Positions 17,741-26,742 are shown, counted from the stretch's first letter. The stretch: DNA of 64,000 nt from Eubacteriales bacterium (GCA_030536995.1 JAUNOY010000001.1:223274-287273), one strand, 5' to 3'. A program made the numbers and translations. Notes: a model not told the origin generated them from the sequence alone.

Positions 17741-17773
17741 ATTATAGGTGATAGGGGGTGCAAATTTTGTCAA
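17741..17773 (-). promoter_or_regulatory. spoIIG-type promoter with 21-base spacer and Spo0A-like box
   Basis: On the minus strand TTGACA (17768-17773) and TATAAT (17741-17746) are both perfect consensus but 21 bases apart. The -35 lies inside TTTTGACAAAA, one mismatch from the Spo0A box TTCGACAAA. B. subtilis spoIIG is known for a 22-base spacer activated by Spo0A-P. Confidence 0.65.
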
Positions 17774-17839
17774 AACCGGGAAGGTACGTCCCAGAATTTC
17801 TCGTAAGGTTTCGACATTTCTTATTCGTTTTATGTAAAC

Positions 17840-18613
17840 TTAATCCTCTTCATTTTTTACATGAAGAGCATTCATCATCCTTTTCAGTTCTCTCAGCGGA
17901 AGCTGTCCGGGTGCGGAAGCTTCTCCCACTGTACCGAAGGTAATGCAGGATCCGAAGTTTTCTCCTGCAATGCGGCTTATCATTCCTTCTTCTCCCATAG
18001 CCATGGAAATCAGAGGTTTCTCTGTGAAATTCTCTGCCATATCACAGGTTGCCTGCATAATTGCCGCCACATCGGCAAATTCATTTGGCATAACTGCCAT
18101 TTTCAGGATATCCGCTCCTGTTCTGTCCATGATTTTGAACCGTTCCAGAAGAATCTCACGAATATCTGTCTTTAAAAAATCATGTGATGAAGCAACAACT
18201 ATGGCATTTATCTCGTGAAGTGACTGTATCAAATTTACCTTTTCCTGTTCATCTCCAAAAACTTCCACATCAATAAGGTCTGCTTTTCCCGATCTTGCCG
18301 CATCCATATTATAGTTTACATAATCTTCTGTCGAAATCTGTATATTTCCGCCTTCATTTTTGGTACGAATGGTAAATAAAAGTGGAATCTGCCCCAAAAT
18401 GTCGGAAAGTGCGTTCAAAACTTCCTCTCTTTCTTCTTTGTCTGAAAGCCCTTCAAAGAAATCTGCCCGCCACTCTGCGAGATCTGCTCCTGCATCTGCC
18501 ACTGCCTTGGCTTCCTCAAGAATCCTTTCTTTTTTCTTTCCTGTAAGCGGAACACATATTTTCGGTATTCCTTCCCCAATAGTGATATTTTTAACCTGAA
18601 TTGGCTTTGTCAT
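17840..18613 (-). CDS. aroD: 3-dehydroquinate dehydratase, type I
   Basis: Shikimate pathway enzyme (257 residues) that dehydrates 3-dehydroquinate through a Schiff base. The catalytic histidine is in VASSHDF and the imine-forming lysine in ILKMAVMPN, near residue 171; the EWRADFFE segment near residue 46 is also diagnostic of type I. It is transcribed divergently from aroE, the next pathway step. The ATG at 18613 has AAAGGAGATG upstream, and that ribosome-binding site overlaps the -35 element of aroE. Confidence 0.95.
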   Translation of the reverse strand: MTKPIQVKNITIGEGIPKICVPLTGKKKERILEEAKAVADAGADLAEWRADFFEGLSDKEEREEVLNALSDILGQIPLLFTIRTKNEGGNIQISTEDYVNYNMDAARSGKADLIDVEVFGDEQEKVNLIQSLHEINAIVVASSHDFLKTDIREILLERFKIMDRTGADILKMAVMPNEFADVAAIMQATCDMAENFTEKPLISMAMGEEGMISRIAGENFGSCITFGTVGEASAPGQLPLRELKRMMNALHVKNEED

Positions 18614-18616
18614 AAG

Positions 18617-18645
18617 TTGACATCTCCTTTATAGTAGAATAAAAT
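18617..18645 (+). promoter_or_regulatory. predicted aroE promoter
   Basis: TTGACA (18617-18622) and TAAAAT (18640-18645) with a 17-base spacer. The -35 hexamer lies only three bases from the aroD start codon on the opposite strand, so the divergent transcription units overlap. Confidence 0.7.
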
Positions 18646-18699
18646 AATTGCAGTAAATAAATGAATAAAAACAAACGACAGAAACGGGGGTACCAGCAT

Positions 18700-19569
18700 A
18701 TGAATATTACCGGACATACAAAACTGACTGCTCTGCTTGGCAGTCCTGTCTCTCACAGTATCTCGCCTCTGATGCACAATGAAGCCTTTCGCCTTCTTGG
18801 TCTTGATTACGTCTATCTTTGCTTCGATGTGAAAGAAGACTCTTTACCGGAAGCCGTTTACGGCTTAAAAAACTGCGGCATTCGGGGCTTTAACCTCACT
18901 ATGCCAAATAAAAACAAAATCGTAGAACTTCTGGACGATCTCTCTCCTGCTGCACAGCTCATCGGCGCAGTCAACACAGTCGTCAATGAAAACGGACGCC
19001 TGATCGGCTACAATACTGACGGTGTAGGATATATGCAGGCGGCTCGTGATGCAGGATATGATCTCACCGGAAAGACCATCACTCTTATGGGTGCAGGCGG
19101 CGCTGCTACAGCCATTATTGCGCAGGCAGCTCTGGACGGAGTGAGAAATATCCACATCTTTGCCAGAACTACCAGCCGTTTTCACAAACGTATCCAATCT
19201 CTTGCCGACACCATCAATACAACCCTTCCCTGCTGTGTATCGCTTCATGACAACGACGATAAGGGAGCTCTAAAAAAAGCGCTGGATGAAAGTTTTCTTC
19301 TCATCAATGCCACCCCTGTCGGCATGGCCCCCGACATAGAAACCTCCATCATTACAGACATCTCCCTGCTCAGACCGGAGCTTATCGTCTCCGATGTAAT
19401 CTACAATCCACAGGAGACAAAGCTTCTACGCGATGCAAAAAAAGTCGGCTGCCGTACTTTCAACGGCATGTATATGCTTCTTTATCAGGGAGCTGAAGCC
19501 TTTAAACTATGGACCGGACAGGAAATGCCCGTAGAAGAAATTAAAACAAAATATTTTTCCGGCGTTTAA
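18700..19569 (+). CDS. aroE: shikimate dehydrogenase
   Basis: NADP-dependent enzyme (289 residues) that reduces 3-dehydroshikimate. Shikimate-binding residues are in GSPVSHSISPLMHN and NLTMPNKNK (catalytic lysine), and the cofactor loop is GAGGAATAI near residue 128. I chose ATG 18700 with ACGGGGGT upstream, about 48 bases after the predicted transcription start. The ATG at 18661 lacks a ribosome-binding site. It is divergent from aroD and ends at a strong bidirectional terminator facing thrS. Confidence 0.95.
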   Translation: MNITGHTKLTALLGSPVSHSISPLMHNEAFRLLGLDYVYLCFDVKEDSLPEAVYGLKNCGIRGFNLTMPNKNKIVELLDDLSPAAQLIGAVNTVVNENGRLIGYNTDGVGYMQAARDAGYDLTGKTITLMGAGGAATAIIAQAALDGVRNIHIFARTTSRFHKRIQSLADTINTTLPCCVSLHDNDDKGALKKALDESFLLINATPVGMAPDIETSIITDISLLRPELIVSDVIYNPQETKLLRDAKKVGCRTFNGMYMLLYQGAEAFKLWTGQEMPVEEIKTKYFSGV

Positions 19570-19580
19570 GTTATCCATTA

Positions 19581-19612
19581 AGAAGAGGGCTGTTTTTACA
19601 CAGCCCTCTTCT
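19581..19612. terminator. bidirectional terminator between aroE and thrS
   Basis: Perfect 13-bp stem AGAAGAGGGCTGT/ACAGCCCTCTTCT with a 6-base loop and T-rich flank on the plus strand, between the convergent genes aroE and thrS. Confidence 0.88.
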
Positions 19613-19617
19613 TTCTT

Positions 19618-21579
19618 TTATTTGGATTCTTCCTGAACCTCAATTTTACGGATGGTCTTATTTTTGATTTCTTCTTTAATCGCTGCAAGGAATTCTCCCA
19701 GCTCTTTCATTCCCTCGTCGCCAAGATAACGGCTTCTTACGGACACTTTGCCCTCTTCTTCCTCTTTCGCACCTACAACAAGCATGTATGGCACTCTTGC
19801 AAGACGGGCCTCACGAATCTTGTAACCCATTTTCTCAGAACGCTGGTCAACAGAACATCTGATTCCTTCTTCTTTCAACTGCGCTTCCACTTTTTCTGCA
19901 TAATCATGGAATTTTTCGGAAATCGGAATGATACGAACCTGTTCCGGACAGAGCCATGTCGGGAATAAACCTGCATATTTCTCAATAAGCCATGCAAGAG
20001 TTCTCTCATAGCAGCCCATGGATGTACGATGAATGATATACGGACGTTTCTTGTCGCCGTTTTCATCAATATAGTACATATCAAACTGTTCTGCAAGAAG
20101 AGCATCCCACTGAATGGTAATCATAGTATCTTCTTTTCCGTATACGTTCTTTGCATTGATATCAACCTTCGGTCCATAGAAAGCAGCTTCTCCCACATCT
20201 TCCACAAATGGGATATTCAGTTCCTGAAGCATCTGTCTGATATGGCCTTCTGTTTCTTCCCATACAGAAGCATCACCAATGTATTTCTCTGTGTTAGTCG
20301 GATCCCACTTGGAAAGATGGTAAGTTACATCCTCTTCTACACCGAGAACCTGAAGACAGTACTGTGCAAGAGCGATACAGTCCTTAAACTCTTTTACCAT
20401 CTGGTCAGGTCTTACAATTAAGTGTCCCTCGGAAATTGTAAACTGGCGTACGCGTGTCAGACCGTGCATTTCTCCGGAATCCTCATTACGGAAAAGTGTA
20501 GATGTCTCGCCGTAGCGCAGCGGAAGGTCACGGTAGCTGTGCTGCTCTGCCTTATATACATAATACTGGAACGGGCAGGTCATCGGACGGAGCGCATATA
20601 CCTCTTTGTCTTTCTCCTCATCACCAAGTACAAACATACCTTCTTTATAGTGATCCCAGTGTCCTGAAATCTTGTAAAGATCACTCTTTGCCATCAGAGG
20701 TGTTTTTGTTCTGATGTAGCCTCGTTTCGCTTCTTCATCCTCAATCCAGCGCTGCAGTTCCTGCATCATAATCACACCGTTTGGCATGATCAGAGGAAGT
20801 CCCTGTCCGATTACGTCAACTGTTGTGAACAATTTCATCTCGCGACCAAGCTTATTGTGATCACGCTTCTTTGCCTCTTCCATCTGCTCTAAATGAGCTT
20901 TTAAATCATCCTTGGATGCATAAGCAGTTCCGTATACACGGGTAAGCATCTGGTTTTTCTCGCTTCCTCTCCAGTATGCACCGGATGCGGAAAGAAGTTT
21001 GAATGCCTTTACGCCTTTTGTACTCATCAGGTGAGGACCTGCACAAAGATCTGTCCAATCTCCCTGTGAATAGAAAGAAATCTCCTCTCCTTCCGGAAGA
21101 TCTTCAATAAGCTCTACTTTATATGGCTCGTTTTTCTCTTTGAAGTATGCAATCGCATCTTCTCTTGATTTTGTGAATCGCTCAATCTTAGCGCCTTTTT
21201 TGATGATTTTTTTCATCTCTTTTTCAATTGCATCAAGATCTTCTCTGGAAAATGGCGGACATTCAAAGTCATAGTAAAAACCTGTGTCAATAGAAGGTCC
21301 GATTGCAACCTTTGCCTCCGGGAACAGTGTCTGCACTGCCTGGGCAAGTACATGGGATGCTGTATGGCGAAGGGCTGCAAGACCTTTTTCATCCTTTGCT
21401 GTAAGGATATTTATCTCACAATCGCTGTCTACGACTGTTCTTAAATCTACGACTTCGCCGTTTACCTCGCCTGCACAGGCTGCACGTGCAAGCCCCTCAC
21501 TGATATCAAAGGCAATGTCAATAATGGATTTCGCTTCTGCATATTCTTTTTGGGAACCATCTTTTAATGTGATAATCAT
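19618..21579 (-). CDS. thrS: threonyl-tRNA synthetase
   Basis: Class II aminoacyl-tRNA synthetase of 653 residues. Domain order is an N-terminal TGS domain (1-60), the editing domain with HTASHVL near residue 72 and its second half DLCAGPHL, then the catalytic core. The core has the zinc-binding cysteine in RPMTCPFQ, motif 2 around RYGETSTLFRNEDSGEMHGL (shown only in part: GLTRVRQFT), and motif 3 HRTSMGCYERTLA. The C-terminal anticodon-binding domain starts near residue 550. It is controlled by a T-box leader and a consensus promoter upstream. Confidence 0.98.
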   Translation of the reverse strand: MIITLKDGSQKEYAEAKSIIDIAFDISEGLARAACAGEVNGEVVDLRTVVDSDCEINILTAKDEKGLAALRHTASHVLAQAVQTLFPEAKVAIGPSIDTGFYYDFECPPFSREDLDAIEKEMKKIIKKGAKIERFTKSREDAIAYFKEKNEPYKVELIEDLPEGEEISFYSQGDWTDLCAGPHLMSTKGVKAFKLLSASGAYWRGSEKNQMLTRVYGTAYASKDDLKAHLEQMEEAKKRDHNKLGREMKLFTTVDVIGQGLPLIMPNGVIMMQELQRWIEDEEAKRGYIRTKTPLMAKSDLYKISGHWDHYKEGMFVLGDEEKDKEVYALRPMTCPFQYYVYKAEQHSYRDLPLRYGETSTLFRNEDSGEMHGLTRVRQFTISEGHLIVRPDQMVKEFKDCIALAQYCLQVLGVEEDVTYHLSKWDPTNTEKYIGDASVWEETEGHIRQMLQELNIPFVEDVGEAAFYGPKVDINAKNVYGKEDTMITIQWDALLAEQFDMYYIDENGDKKRPYIIHRTSMGCYERTLAWLIEKYAGLFPTWLCPEQVRIIPISEKFHDYAEKVEAQLKEEGIRCSVDQRSEKMGYKIREARLARVPYMLVVGAKEEEEGKVSVRSRYLGDEGMKELGEFLAAIKEEIKNKTIRKIEVQEESK

Positions 21580-21670
21580 TGCATTTCTCCTTTTTCTAAA
21601 AAAAGTTTTTCTGTTCTGTGCAGGGGCGGGTCTATAAAGTAGATTCTTCTCACATCTGCTTTATGGAAAT

Positions 21671-21905
21671 AAAAAATCCCTTACAATGCATCTGCACTGT
21701 AAGGGACGAATATCTCATACTCGCGGTTCCACCCTGCTTGCTCCGGGCTTATATAAACCAGAGCCACTTATTCGATGGTAACGGAATCACCGGACCGGAT
21801 TAGGGCCACTCAGAGGTAGTTTTCGACTGCTTCCCCATAAGGCACTTCCAGCAAATGCACCTCTCTCTGTATGCTTCCACAGTTTACTCGTCTCGTCAAC
21901 GTGTT
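21671..21905 (-). promoter_or_regulatory. threonine T-box leader with terminator
   Basis: The minus strand carries the T-box sequence AGGGTGGAACCGCG at 21722-21735, whose TGGA bulge contacts the uncharged tRNA 3' end. It is followed by a terminator stem (21677-21706) of about 12-14 bp and a T-run. Upstream lies a Stem I-like region starting GACGAGTAAACTG, with AGAGAG and GTGC repeats. The candidate specifier region has ACTACC (21815-21820), where either ACT or ACC is a threonine codon. Uncharged tRNA-Thr should favour readthrough into thrS. Confidence 0.93.
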
Positions 21906-21922
21906 ATCTTATATCTATCTCC

Positions 21923-21951
21923 ATTATAGTCACGGTTTTTTTATTTGTCAA
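21923..21951 (-). promoter_or_regulatory. predicted thrS promoter
   Basis: Perfect TTGACA (21946-21951) and perfect TATAAT (21923-21928) with a 17-base spacer, about 25 bases before the T-box leader begins. Confidence 0.85.
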
Positions 21952-22019
21952 CCGTTTTTCTTATTACAGCAGCTTCCCCGGAAACTGGCAAACTGTAACG
22001 CAATCTTTACCGGAGGATT

Positions 22020-22529
22020 TTATCTTCCGCAGCAATGTTTGTATTTTTTACCGCTTCCGCATGGACACGGATCGTTACGGCCTACTTTATGAGGTTTCAC
22101 GATTGTGCCGGATTTTTTCTGCTCCATATAAAGTTCTTTTCTTTTTTCTTCAGAGAAAATCGCATCCCACTGAGGAAGCTCATAAAGCCAGTCTGCCTTT
22201 GCATCTACCATGTTTTTGTAAAGAAGTTCCTTATCGAAGCATAAAGATACGGTTGTGTTCTCATCCATAGTCTCGATTGGGTTCGGAACTTTCAGGGAAT
22301 CATTGATTCCATCAAGGAAACCTACCATTGTGAGAACTTCCTGACCGTATTTTTCTGCTAATTCTTTAACAGTACCTGTTACAACTTCATCCGGATTGGA
22401 GAGCAGCTGCTCGTAGATACCTTTTTCGATGTTGAAATAAGTTGCCCAGAATTTCTGAAGCTGGCTGCGATCTGCTTCCTGATTGTACGCCATGGTACGC
22501 CACTGTTCTAAGATTGTTTTATCACTCAT
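22020..22529 (-). CDS. SEC-C metal-binding domain protein
   Basis: Protein of 169 residues whose last 22 residues form a SEC-C zinc motif, [19 protein letters not shown], the same element found at the end of SecA. The first 145 residues are mostly helical with no recognised domain. Its role is unknown; such proteins may bind SecB, ribosomes or RNA. I chose the ATG at 22529 with AAGAGGATAAAA upstream rather than the extension to 22562. It is monocistronic with a strong promoter. Confidence 0.85.
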   Translation of the reverse strand: MSDKTILEQWRTMAYNQEADRSQLQKFWATYFNIEKGIYEQLLSNPDEVVTGTVKELAEKYGQEVLTMVGFLDGINDSLKVPNPIETMDENTTVSLCFDKELLYKNMVDAKADWLYELPQWDAIFSEEKRKELYMEQKKSGTIVKPHKVGRNDPCPCGSGKKYKHCCGR

Positions 22530-22599
22530 TTGTTTTATCCTCTTTTCAAAATACTTATTCATTCGTTATGTGAAGAAGAATCTTCACACAGGCTTTCAT

Positions 22600-22628
22600 A
22601 TTATATCATCTTTTGAAGCAAAAGACAA
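22600..22628 (-). promoter_or_regulatory. predicted promoter of the SEC-C gene
   Basis: Minus-strand TTGTCT (22623-22628) and TATAAT (22600-22605) with a 17-base spacer. A 7-bp hairpin (TGTGAAG/CTTCACA) follows in the 5' leader. Confidence 0.7.
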
Positions 22629-22662
22629 ATTAATTCTTTATTAACCCCTTTATTTTTGCACT

Positions 22663-23526
22663 CTATCTCTGACTGCCTGTAAAGAAAAGGGCAAGTGTTC
22701 CCGGACCGGAATGTGCACCGATTGTTGCACCGACATAATTGATTATCTTTGTTTCGACACTATATCGTTCTCTAACCTTTTCCGCCACAAAATCAGCATC
22801 TTCTCTGCAGTCCCCATGGCTGATAAAAACTGTATCTACTTCGTAACCCTGTGTCTTTTCTTCCATTGCTTTCACAAGTTCAAGAAGGGCTTTTTTACGA
22901 CCTCTTACCTTTCCTACCGGAACAAGCTTTCCTTCATTATCCACATGAAGGACTGGCTTTATATTCAGAACACTTCCCACTACTGCTGCTGTTTTGGAGA
23001 GACGACCTCCTCTGCACAAATGGAAGAGATCATCTACCGTAAACATATGAATCATATGGAGTTTGTTTTCCTCTGCCCATCCGGCAACTGTATCCATATC
23101 TTCCCCCGCTTCTTTTTTCTGCTGGGCAAGATAGACAAGAAGTCCCTGTCCCAGAGATGCTCCCAGTGAATCTATGACTGTAATCTTTCGTTCCGGATAT
23201 TCTTCCATAAGCTCTTCTGCTGCAATCTTTGCACTATTGCAGGTTCCGCTCAGTCCTGAAGAAAATGCAATATGAAGGATGTCTTTCCCTTCTTTCAGAT
23301 AAGGTTCCATCATTTCTCTTGTATTCTCCGGATTTGCCTGCGCAGTTGTAGGAAGAGCGCCATTTCGCATCGCTTCGTAAAACTCATGCTCGGGAAGAAA
23401 GTTTCCATATGTGTAATCCTTCCCATCCATGGAATAGCTTAAATACGTACAGCCCACTCCATGTTCCTGGTAATATGCTTCCGGAAGGTCTGAATTGTTA
23501 TCTGTTGTAATTACATATTCTCTCAT
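22663..23526 (-). CDS. DegV family fatty-acid-binding protein
   Basis: DegV-fold protein of 287 residues, starting REYVITTDNNSDLPEAYY and containing SSGLSGTCNSAKIAAEEL, where the serine and threonine contact the fatty acid carboxylate. In Firmicutes such proteins (FakB) present exogenous fatty acids to the kinase FakA. FakA is not in the window, so a FakB role is inferred. It is monocistronic and the start has AAAGGCGGG upstream. Confidence 0.9.
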   Translation of the reverse strand: MREYVITTDNNSDLPEAYYQEHGVGCTYLSYSMDGKDYTYGNFLPEHEFYEAMRNGALPTTAQANPENTREMMEPYLKEGKDILHIAFSSGLSGTCNSAKIAAEELMEEYPERKITVIDSLGASLGQGLLVYLAQQKKEAGEDMDTVAGWAEENKLHMIHMFTVDDLFHLCRGGRLSKTAAVVGSVLNIKPVLHVDNEGKLVPVGKVRGRKKALLELVKAMEEKTQGYEVDTVFISHGDCREDADFVAEKVRERYSVETKIINYVGATIGAHSGPGTLALFFTGSQR

Positions 23527-23664
23527 ATATTTTCCCGCCTTTCTCTAAAAGGAAGCTATTGCTTCGAAACGCGCATTTTGCAGCAGGAACGTCAAAGTGT
23601 TCCCAAATAGCTGCTATTCACGTACTCCTGTCCCTATCTTCATGAATCCCGGACAGTTATGTAC

Positions 23665-23693
23665 ATTATAGCAGTTTGTGAATACTTATACAA
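23665..23693 (-). promoter_or_regulatory. predicted degV promoter and leader
   Basis: Minus-strand TTGTAT (23688-23693) and TATAAT (23665-23670) with a 17-base spacer. The 130-base leader that follows can form a hairpin with the core GGAAC/GTTCC flanked by GCAGC/GCTGC. Confidence 0.7.
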
Positions 23694-23735
23694 TCATTTT
23701 TCTTCTCGAAAGTATCCTTGCAACTCTCCCGGTCA

Positions 23736-24920
23736 TCATTTATTTAAGACCTCAAGCGCAGCCTGGAGCTGGTTGTCTTCTTCATGCGTAATCTCATCTT
23801 TATTCAGAAGATTTGCATCAAGCTTTATCTCGACATCCGGCTTGATTCCTACCTTATGAATGGAATTTCCCTTCGGAGTAAAATAGTTAGATACTGTCAG
23901 TTTCACTGCACTTCCGTCTGTCAGAGCACTGATAGACTGTACGATTCCCTTTCCATAAGTAGTTGTTCCCACAATCGTTCCTATTCCGTAATCCTGCACT
24001 GCACCTGCAAAAATTTCCGAAGCACTGGCGCTCAGCTCGTTTACGAGAACTGCCAGCGGAATATCTATAGGATGCTTACCGTCACATGTTTCCTCGCTTC
24101 TGTTTCCATATTTATCTTCCGTATATACAATCAATCCCTCCGGAAGAATTTCATTCAATATATCACACACTGAATTCAGAAGCCCTCCCGGATTATTTCT
24201 CAAATCCACCACCAACTTCTCCATTCCGGAGTCCTTAAGTCCCGAAAAAGCCTTCTGATATTGCTGACAGGTTACTCCTTTAAATTCAGATATGCGGATA
24301 TATCCTGTTGTTCCATCCAGCATTTCATGAAACACGGAAGGAAGTTCTACATCGGTTATAGGAACAGTAATTTTCATTGCTTCTTCTGCATTCTCCCGGT
24401 GAATCGTAAGAACAACCTTCTCGCCGCTTTTCCCTTTGATCATATCCGCTACATCTTTTACTTCTTTTTCCGTAACATCTATTCCATTTACCGCGCTGAT
24501 TATATCATTCTTTTTTAAACCTGCAGTCTCTCCCGGTCCTCCCTCATAACAATCAACAATCTGCATTCCCCCTTCCTCATTTCTCTGCATCAGGATTCCT
24601 ATCCCCACATATTCTCCCTGCGTAGCAGAATTTTCTTCTGCATATTCTTCTGCAGTATAATATCTGGAATATGGATCTCCCAGACCATAAACAAGGCCTG
24701 TATAAATTCCCTCTTCCAGTTTTTCCTTATCTACATCTTCCAGATAATATTTATCTATCATATATTCCAGAGAGGACAGCTTATTCACAAATCCCAAATC
24801 TGTCAGCACAGAACCTTCCAGCGCTCTTCCGACTCCAAGCCCGATTCCGACTTCCACACACAACACCCCGATAATGCCTGCCAGAATCCCTTTTTTAAAT
24901 TGTTTGTTTTCTCGTGACAT
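23736..24920 (-). CDS. S41 family C-terminal processing peptidase (CtpA/CtpB-like)
   Basis: Serine protease of 394 residues with an N-terminal membrane anchor (about residues 10-32), a PDZ domain (about 95-180, GIGILMQ and GPGETAGLKKNDII) and the S41 catalytic domain. The catalytic serine is in ELSASASEIFAGA near residue 290 and the lysine in TTYGKGIVQ about 25 residues later. The extracellular orientation suggests processing of secreted or envelope proteins. It follows ftsE-ftsX, a conserved gene order in Firmicutes. Confidence 0.93.
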   Translation of the reverse strand: MSRENKQFKKGILAGIIGVLCVEVGIGLGVGRALEGSVLTDLGFVNKLSSLEYMIDKYYLEDVDKEKLEEGIYTGLVYGLGDPYSRYYTAEEYAEENSATQGEYVGIGILMQRNEEGGMQIVDCYEGGPGETAGLKKNDIISAVNGIDVTEKEVKDVADMIKGKSGEKVVLTIHRENAEEAMKITVPITDVELPSVFHEMLDGTTGYIRISEFKGVTCQQYQKAFSGLKDSGMEKLVVDLRNNPGGLLNSVCDILNEILPEGLIVYTEDKYGNRSEETCDGKHPIDIPLAVLVNELSASASEIFAGAVQDYGIGTIVGTTTYGKGIVQSISALTDGSAVKLTVSNYFTPKGNSIHKVGIKPDVEIKLDANLLNKDEITHEEDNQLQAALEVLNK

Positions 24921-24942
24921 TCTTTCTCCTTATAAACAAATA

Positions 24943-24980
24943 GAGGAACAGCTGTCGGTTTCCCGACAGCTGTTTTCCTC
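24943..24980 (-). other. strong intergenic hairpin between ftsX and ctpA
   Basis: Arms 24943-24958 and 24963-24980 pair almost perfectly around CAGCTGTCGG/CCGACAGCTG with a 4-base loop. There is no clear T-tract on the minus strand, so it may be an RNA-stability or attenuation element rather than a simple terminator. Confidence 0.7.
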
Positions 24981-25003
24981 TTTACCTGTATCTGTTTGTG
25001 AAA

Positions 25004-25909
25004 TTACACTCTCAGATGTTTCCTTGTTGTAATGATACTTCCGATAAATCCGATTCCGATTCCAAGGCCAAGACCTATTGGAAGAAGTGTCTTATAGATA
25101 TCCCATACAGGGATAAACTGTACTACTCCCATAAATACGCTGAACTTTGTAAGAATATACTTTACCGCACTGTTATACCCGAAGAAAAGAACGAGAAGAG
25201 GAACTGCTGCTCCAACCATTCCCAGAACCATCCCCTCAAGAACAAAAGGCGCTCTTACAAATCCATCTGTAGCTCCAATGTACTTCATAATTCCAATCTC
25301 TTCCGAACGAACAGAAATACCCACTGAAATGGTATTACTGATCAGGAAAATGGAAATCAGAAGGAGAACTGCAATAATTGCAATAGAAATATAAGATACC
25401 AGTCTGTTAATGCTTCCCAGCATATCAGCTGCATCCTTGGACTGATTTACCTCTCGCACCCCTTCAAGACCGGATACATATTCTACCAGTTCCGCCTGTC
25501 TGGTAATATCATTCATATAAACCTGATAGTTCGAAGACCCCACAAGCGGGTTATCATCCTTGAACCCTTCTGCTCCTTCAGAACCCTCGAAATAAAACTC
25601 GCTAAAATATTCCCATGCTTCCTCCGCAGATTCATATTCCACACGTGCAACCTCCGGGCGGCTCTTTATCGCCTCTCCGACCTTATTTATCTGCTCCTCT
25701 GTAGCGTCTTCCTGAAAAAATACCGTAATCGGCACTTCCTCTTCCAGCTTATGCGCCACTGCATTAACATTATTTACAATCGAATAAAAAATCCCAAAAA
25801 GAAAAATACATGCCGCCATTGTCAAAACAGATGCAATGGAAAACATCCAGTTTCTCTTAATATTTTTAATTCCCTGCTTCAGGATAAACCAAATTGTACT
25901 AGGCCTCAT
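25004..25909 (-). CDS. ftsX: cell-division ABC transporter permease FtsX
   Basis: Membrane subunit of 301 residues of the FtsEX complex that controls peptidoglycan hydrolases at division. One N-terminal transmembrane helix (about 20-45) is followed by an extracellular loop (50-165) and three C-terminal helices, the FtsX topology. The ATG at 25909 follows GGGAGGAT. It overlaps ftsE by 11 bases, so translation is coupled. The neighbouring CtpA-like protease is a recurrent partner. Confidence 0.95.
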   Translation of the reverse strand: MRPSTIWFILKQGIKNIKRNWMFSIASVLTMAACIFLFGIFYSIVNNVNAVAHKLEEEVPITVFFQEDATEEQINKVGEAIKSRPEVARVEYESAEEAWEYFSEFYFEGSEGAEGFKDDNPLVGSSNYQVYMNDITRQAELVEYVSGLEGVREVNQSKDAADMLGSINRLVSYISIAIIAVLLLISIFLISNTISVGISVRSEEIGIMKYIGATDGFVRAPFVLEGMVLGMVGAAVPLLVLFFGYNSAVKYILTKFSVFMGVVQFIPVWDIYKTLLPIGLGLGIGIGFIGSIITTRKHLRV

Positions 25910-26582
25910 GATATCCTCCCTCTTTCTCGTCACTCACAATATCACCTTCGTGCATGGTGACAACACGCTTCTTCATCGCGTTTACGATCTCCCGGTTATG
26001 AGTTACCACAAGAACTGTAGTGCCTCTCTCGTTAATCTGCTCCAGAAGCTTCATAATTTCTTCTGATGTTTTAGGATCCAGATTACCTGTCGGTTCATCA
26101 GCCAGTAAAATATCAGGACGATTTACAAGAGCTCTCGCAAGGGCAACTCTCTGCTGCTCACCACCTGAAAGCTCATCCGGATAGGATTTATATTTCGCAG
26201 GAAGCCCTACCTCCTGAAGCACCTCCGGCACACGTTTCTTAATTACACGGGTTGGTCTGTTGATGACGCGCTGGGCAAAAGCCACATTCTCATATACATT
26301 CCTGTCCTTTAACAGACGGAAATCCTGAAAAACAACACCAAGCTTCCTGCGGTATTTCGCAACCCGCCTGTGCTTCATCCCTTCCAGACGTTCCCCGCTT
26401 ACAGTAATGGTTCCTGATGTGGAATCAAGCTCTTTCATCAGCAACTTAATCAGCGTAGACTTTCCTGAGCCGCTACTACCCACCACAAACACAAATTCAC
26501 CTTTATCAACATGCAAGTTCACATGATTCACAGCCGGCTTGCCGGGACCATAAGATTTACTTACATCTACCAAATCAATCAT
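25899..26582 (-). CDS. ftsE: cell-division ABC transporter ATP-binding protein FtsE
   Basis: ATPase of 227 residues paired with FtsX. Walker A is GSSGSGKST near residue 37, the signature is LSGGEQQRVALARAL, and Walker B is ILLADEPTGNLD. The sequence FQDFRLLKDRNVYENVAFA after the Q-loop is characteristic of FtsE. The ATG at 26582 is behind GGAGGTAATT. An upstream ATG at 26594 is less well placed. Confidence 0.96.
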   Translation of the reverse strand: MIDLVDVSKSYGPGKPAVNHVNLHVDKGEFVFVVGSSGSGKSTLIKLLMKELDSTSGTITVSGERLEGMKHRRVAKYRRKLGVVFQDFRLLKDRNVYENVAFAQRVINRPTRVIKKRVPEVLQEVGLPAKYKSYPDELSGGEQQRVALARALVNRPDILLADEPTGNLDPKTSEEIMKLLEQINERGTTVLVVTHNREIVNAMKKRVVTMHEGDIVSDEKEGGYHEA

Positions 26583-26627
26583 AATTACCTCCATAGAGAA
26601 AGAAGACTCTTTGTTTTTTGTAACATA

Positions 26628-26656
26628 ATTGTAATATATGTCTTTGTGAAATGCAA
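26628..26656 (-). promoter_or_regulatory. predicted ftsEX promoter
   Basis: Minus-strand TTGCAT (26651-26656) and TACAAT (26628-26633) with a 17-base spacer, about 45 bases before ftsE. Confidence 0.6.
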
Positions 26657-26717
26657 CTATATTTTTCGTAAAAAATTTGTGAACTTTTTCCTGCTTATCC
26701 TCATAAAGTAAAATACA

Positions 26718-26742
26718 CCTGCCGCGTCTTGGACACGACAGG
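26718..26742 (-). terminator. terminator after the CdaR-like gene
   Basis: Eleven-bp stem CCTGTCGTGTC/GACGCGGCAGG (two G-U pairs) with a 3-base loop, followed on the minus strand by TGTATTTTACTTT. Confidence 0.7.
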
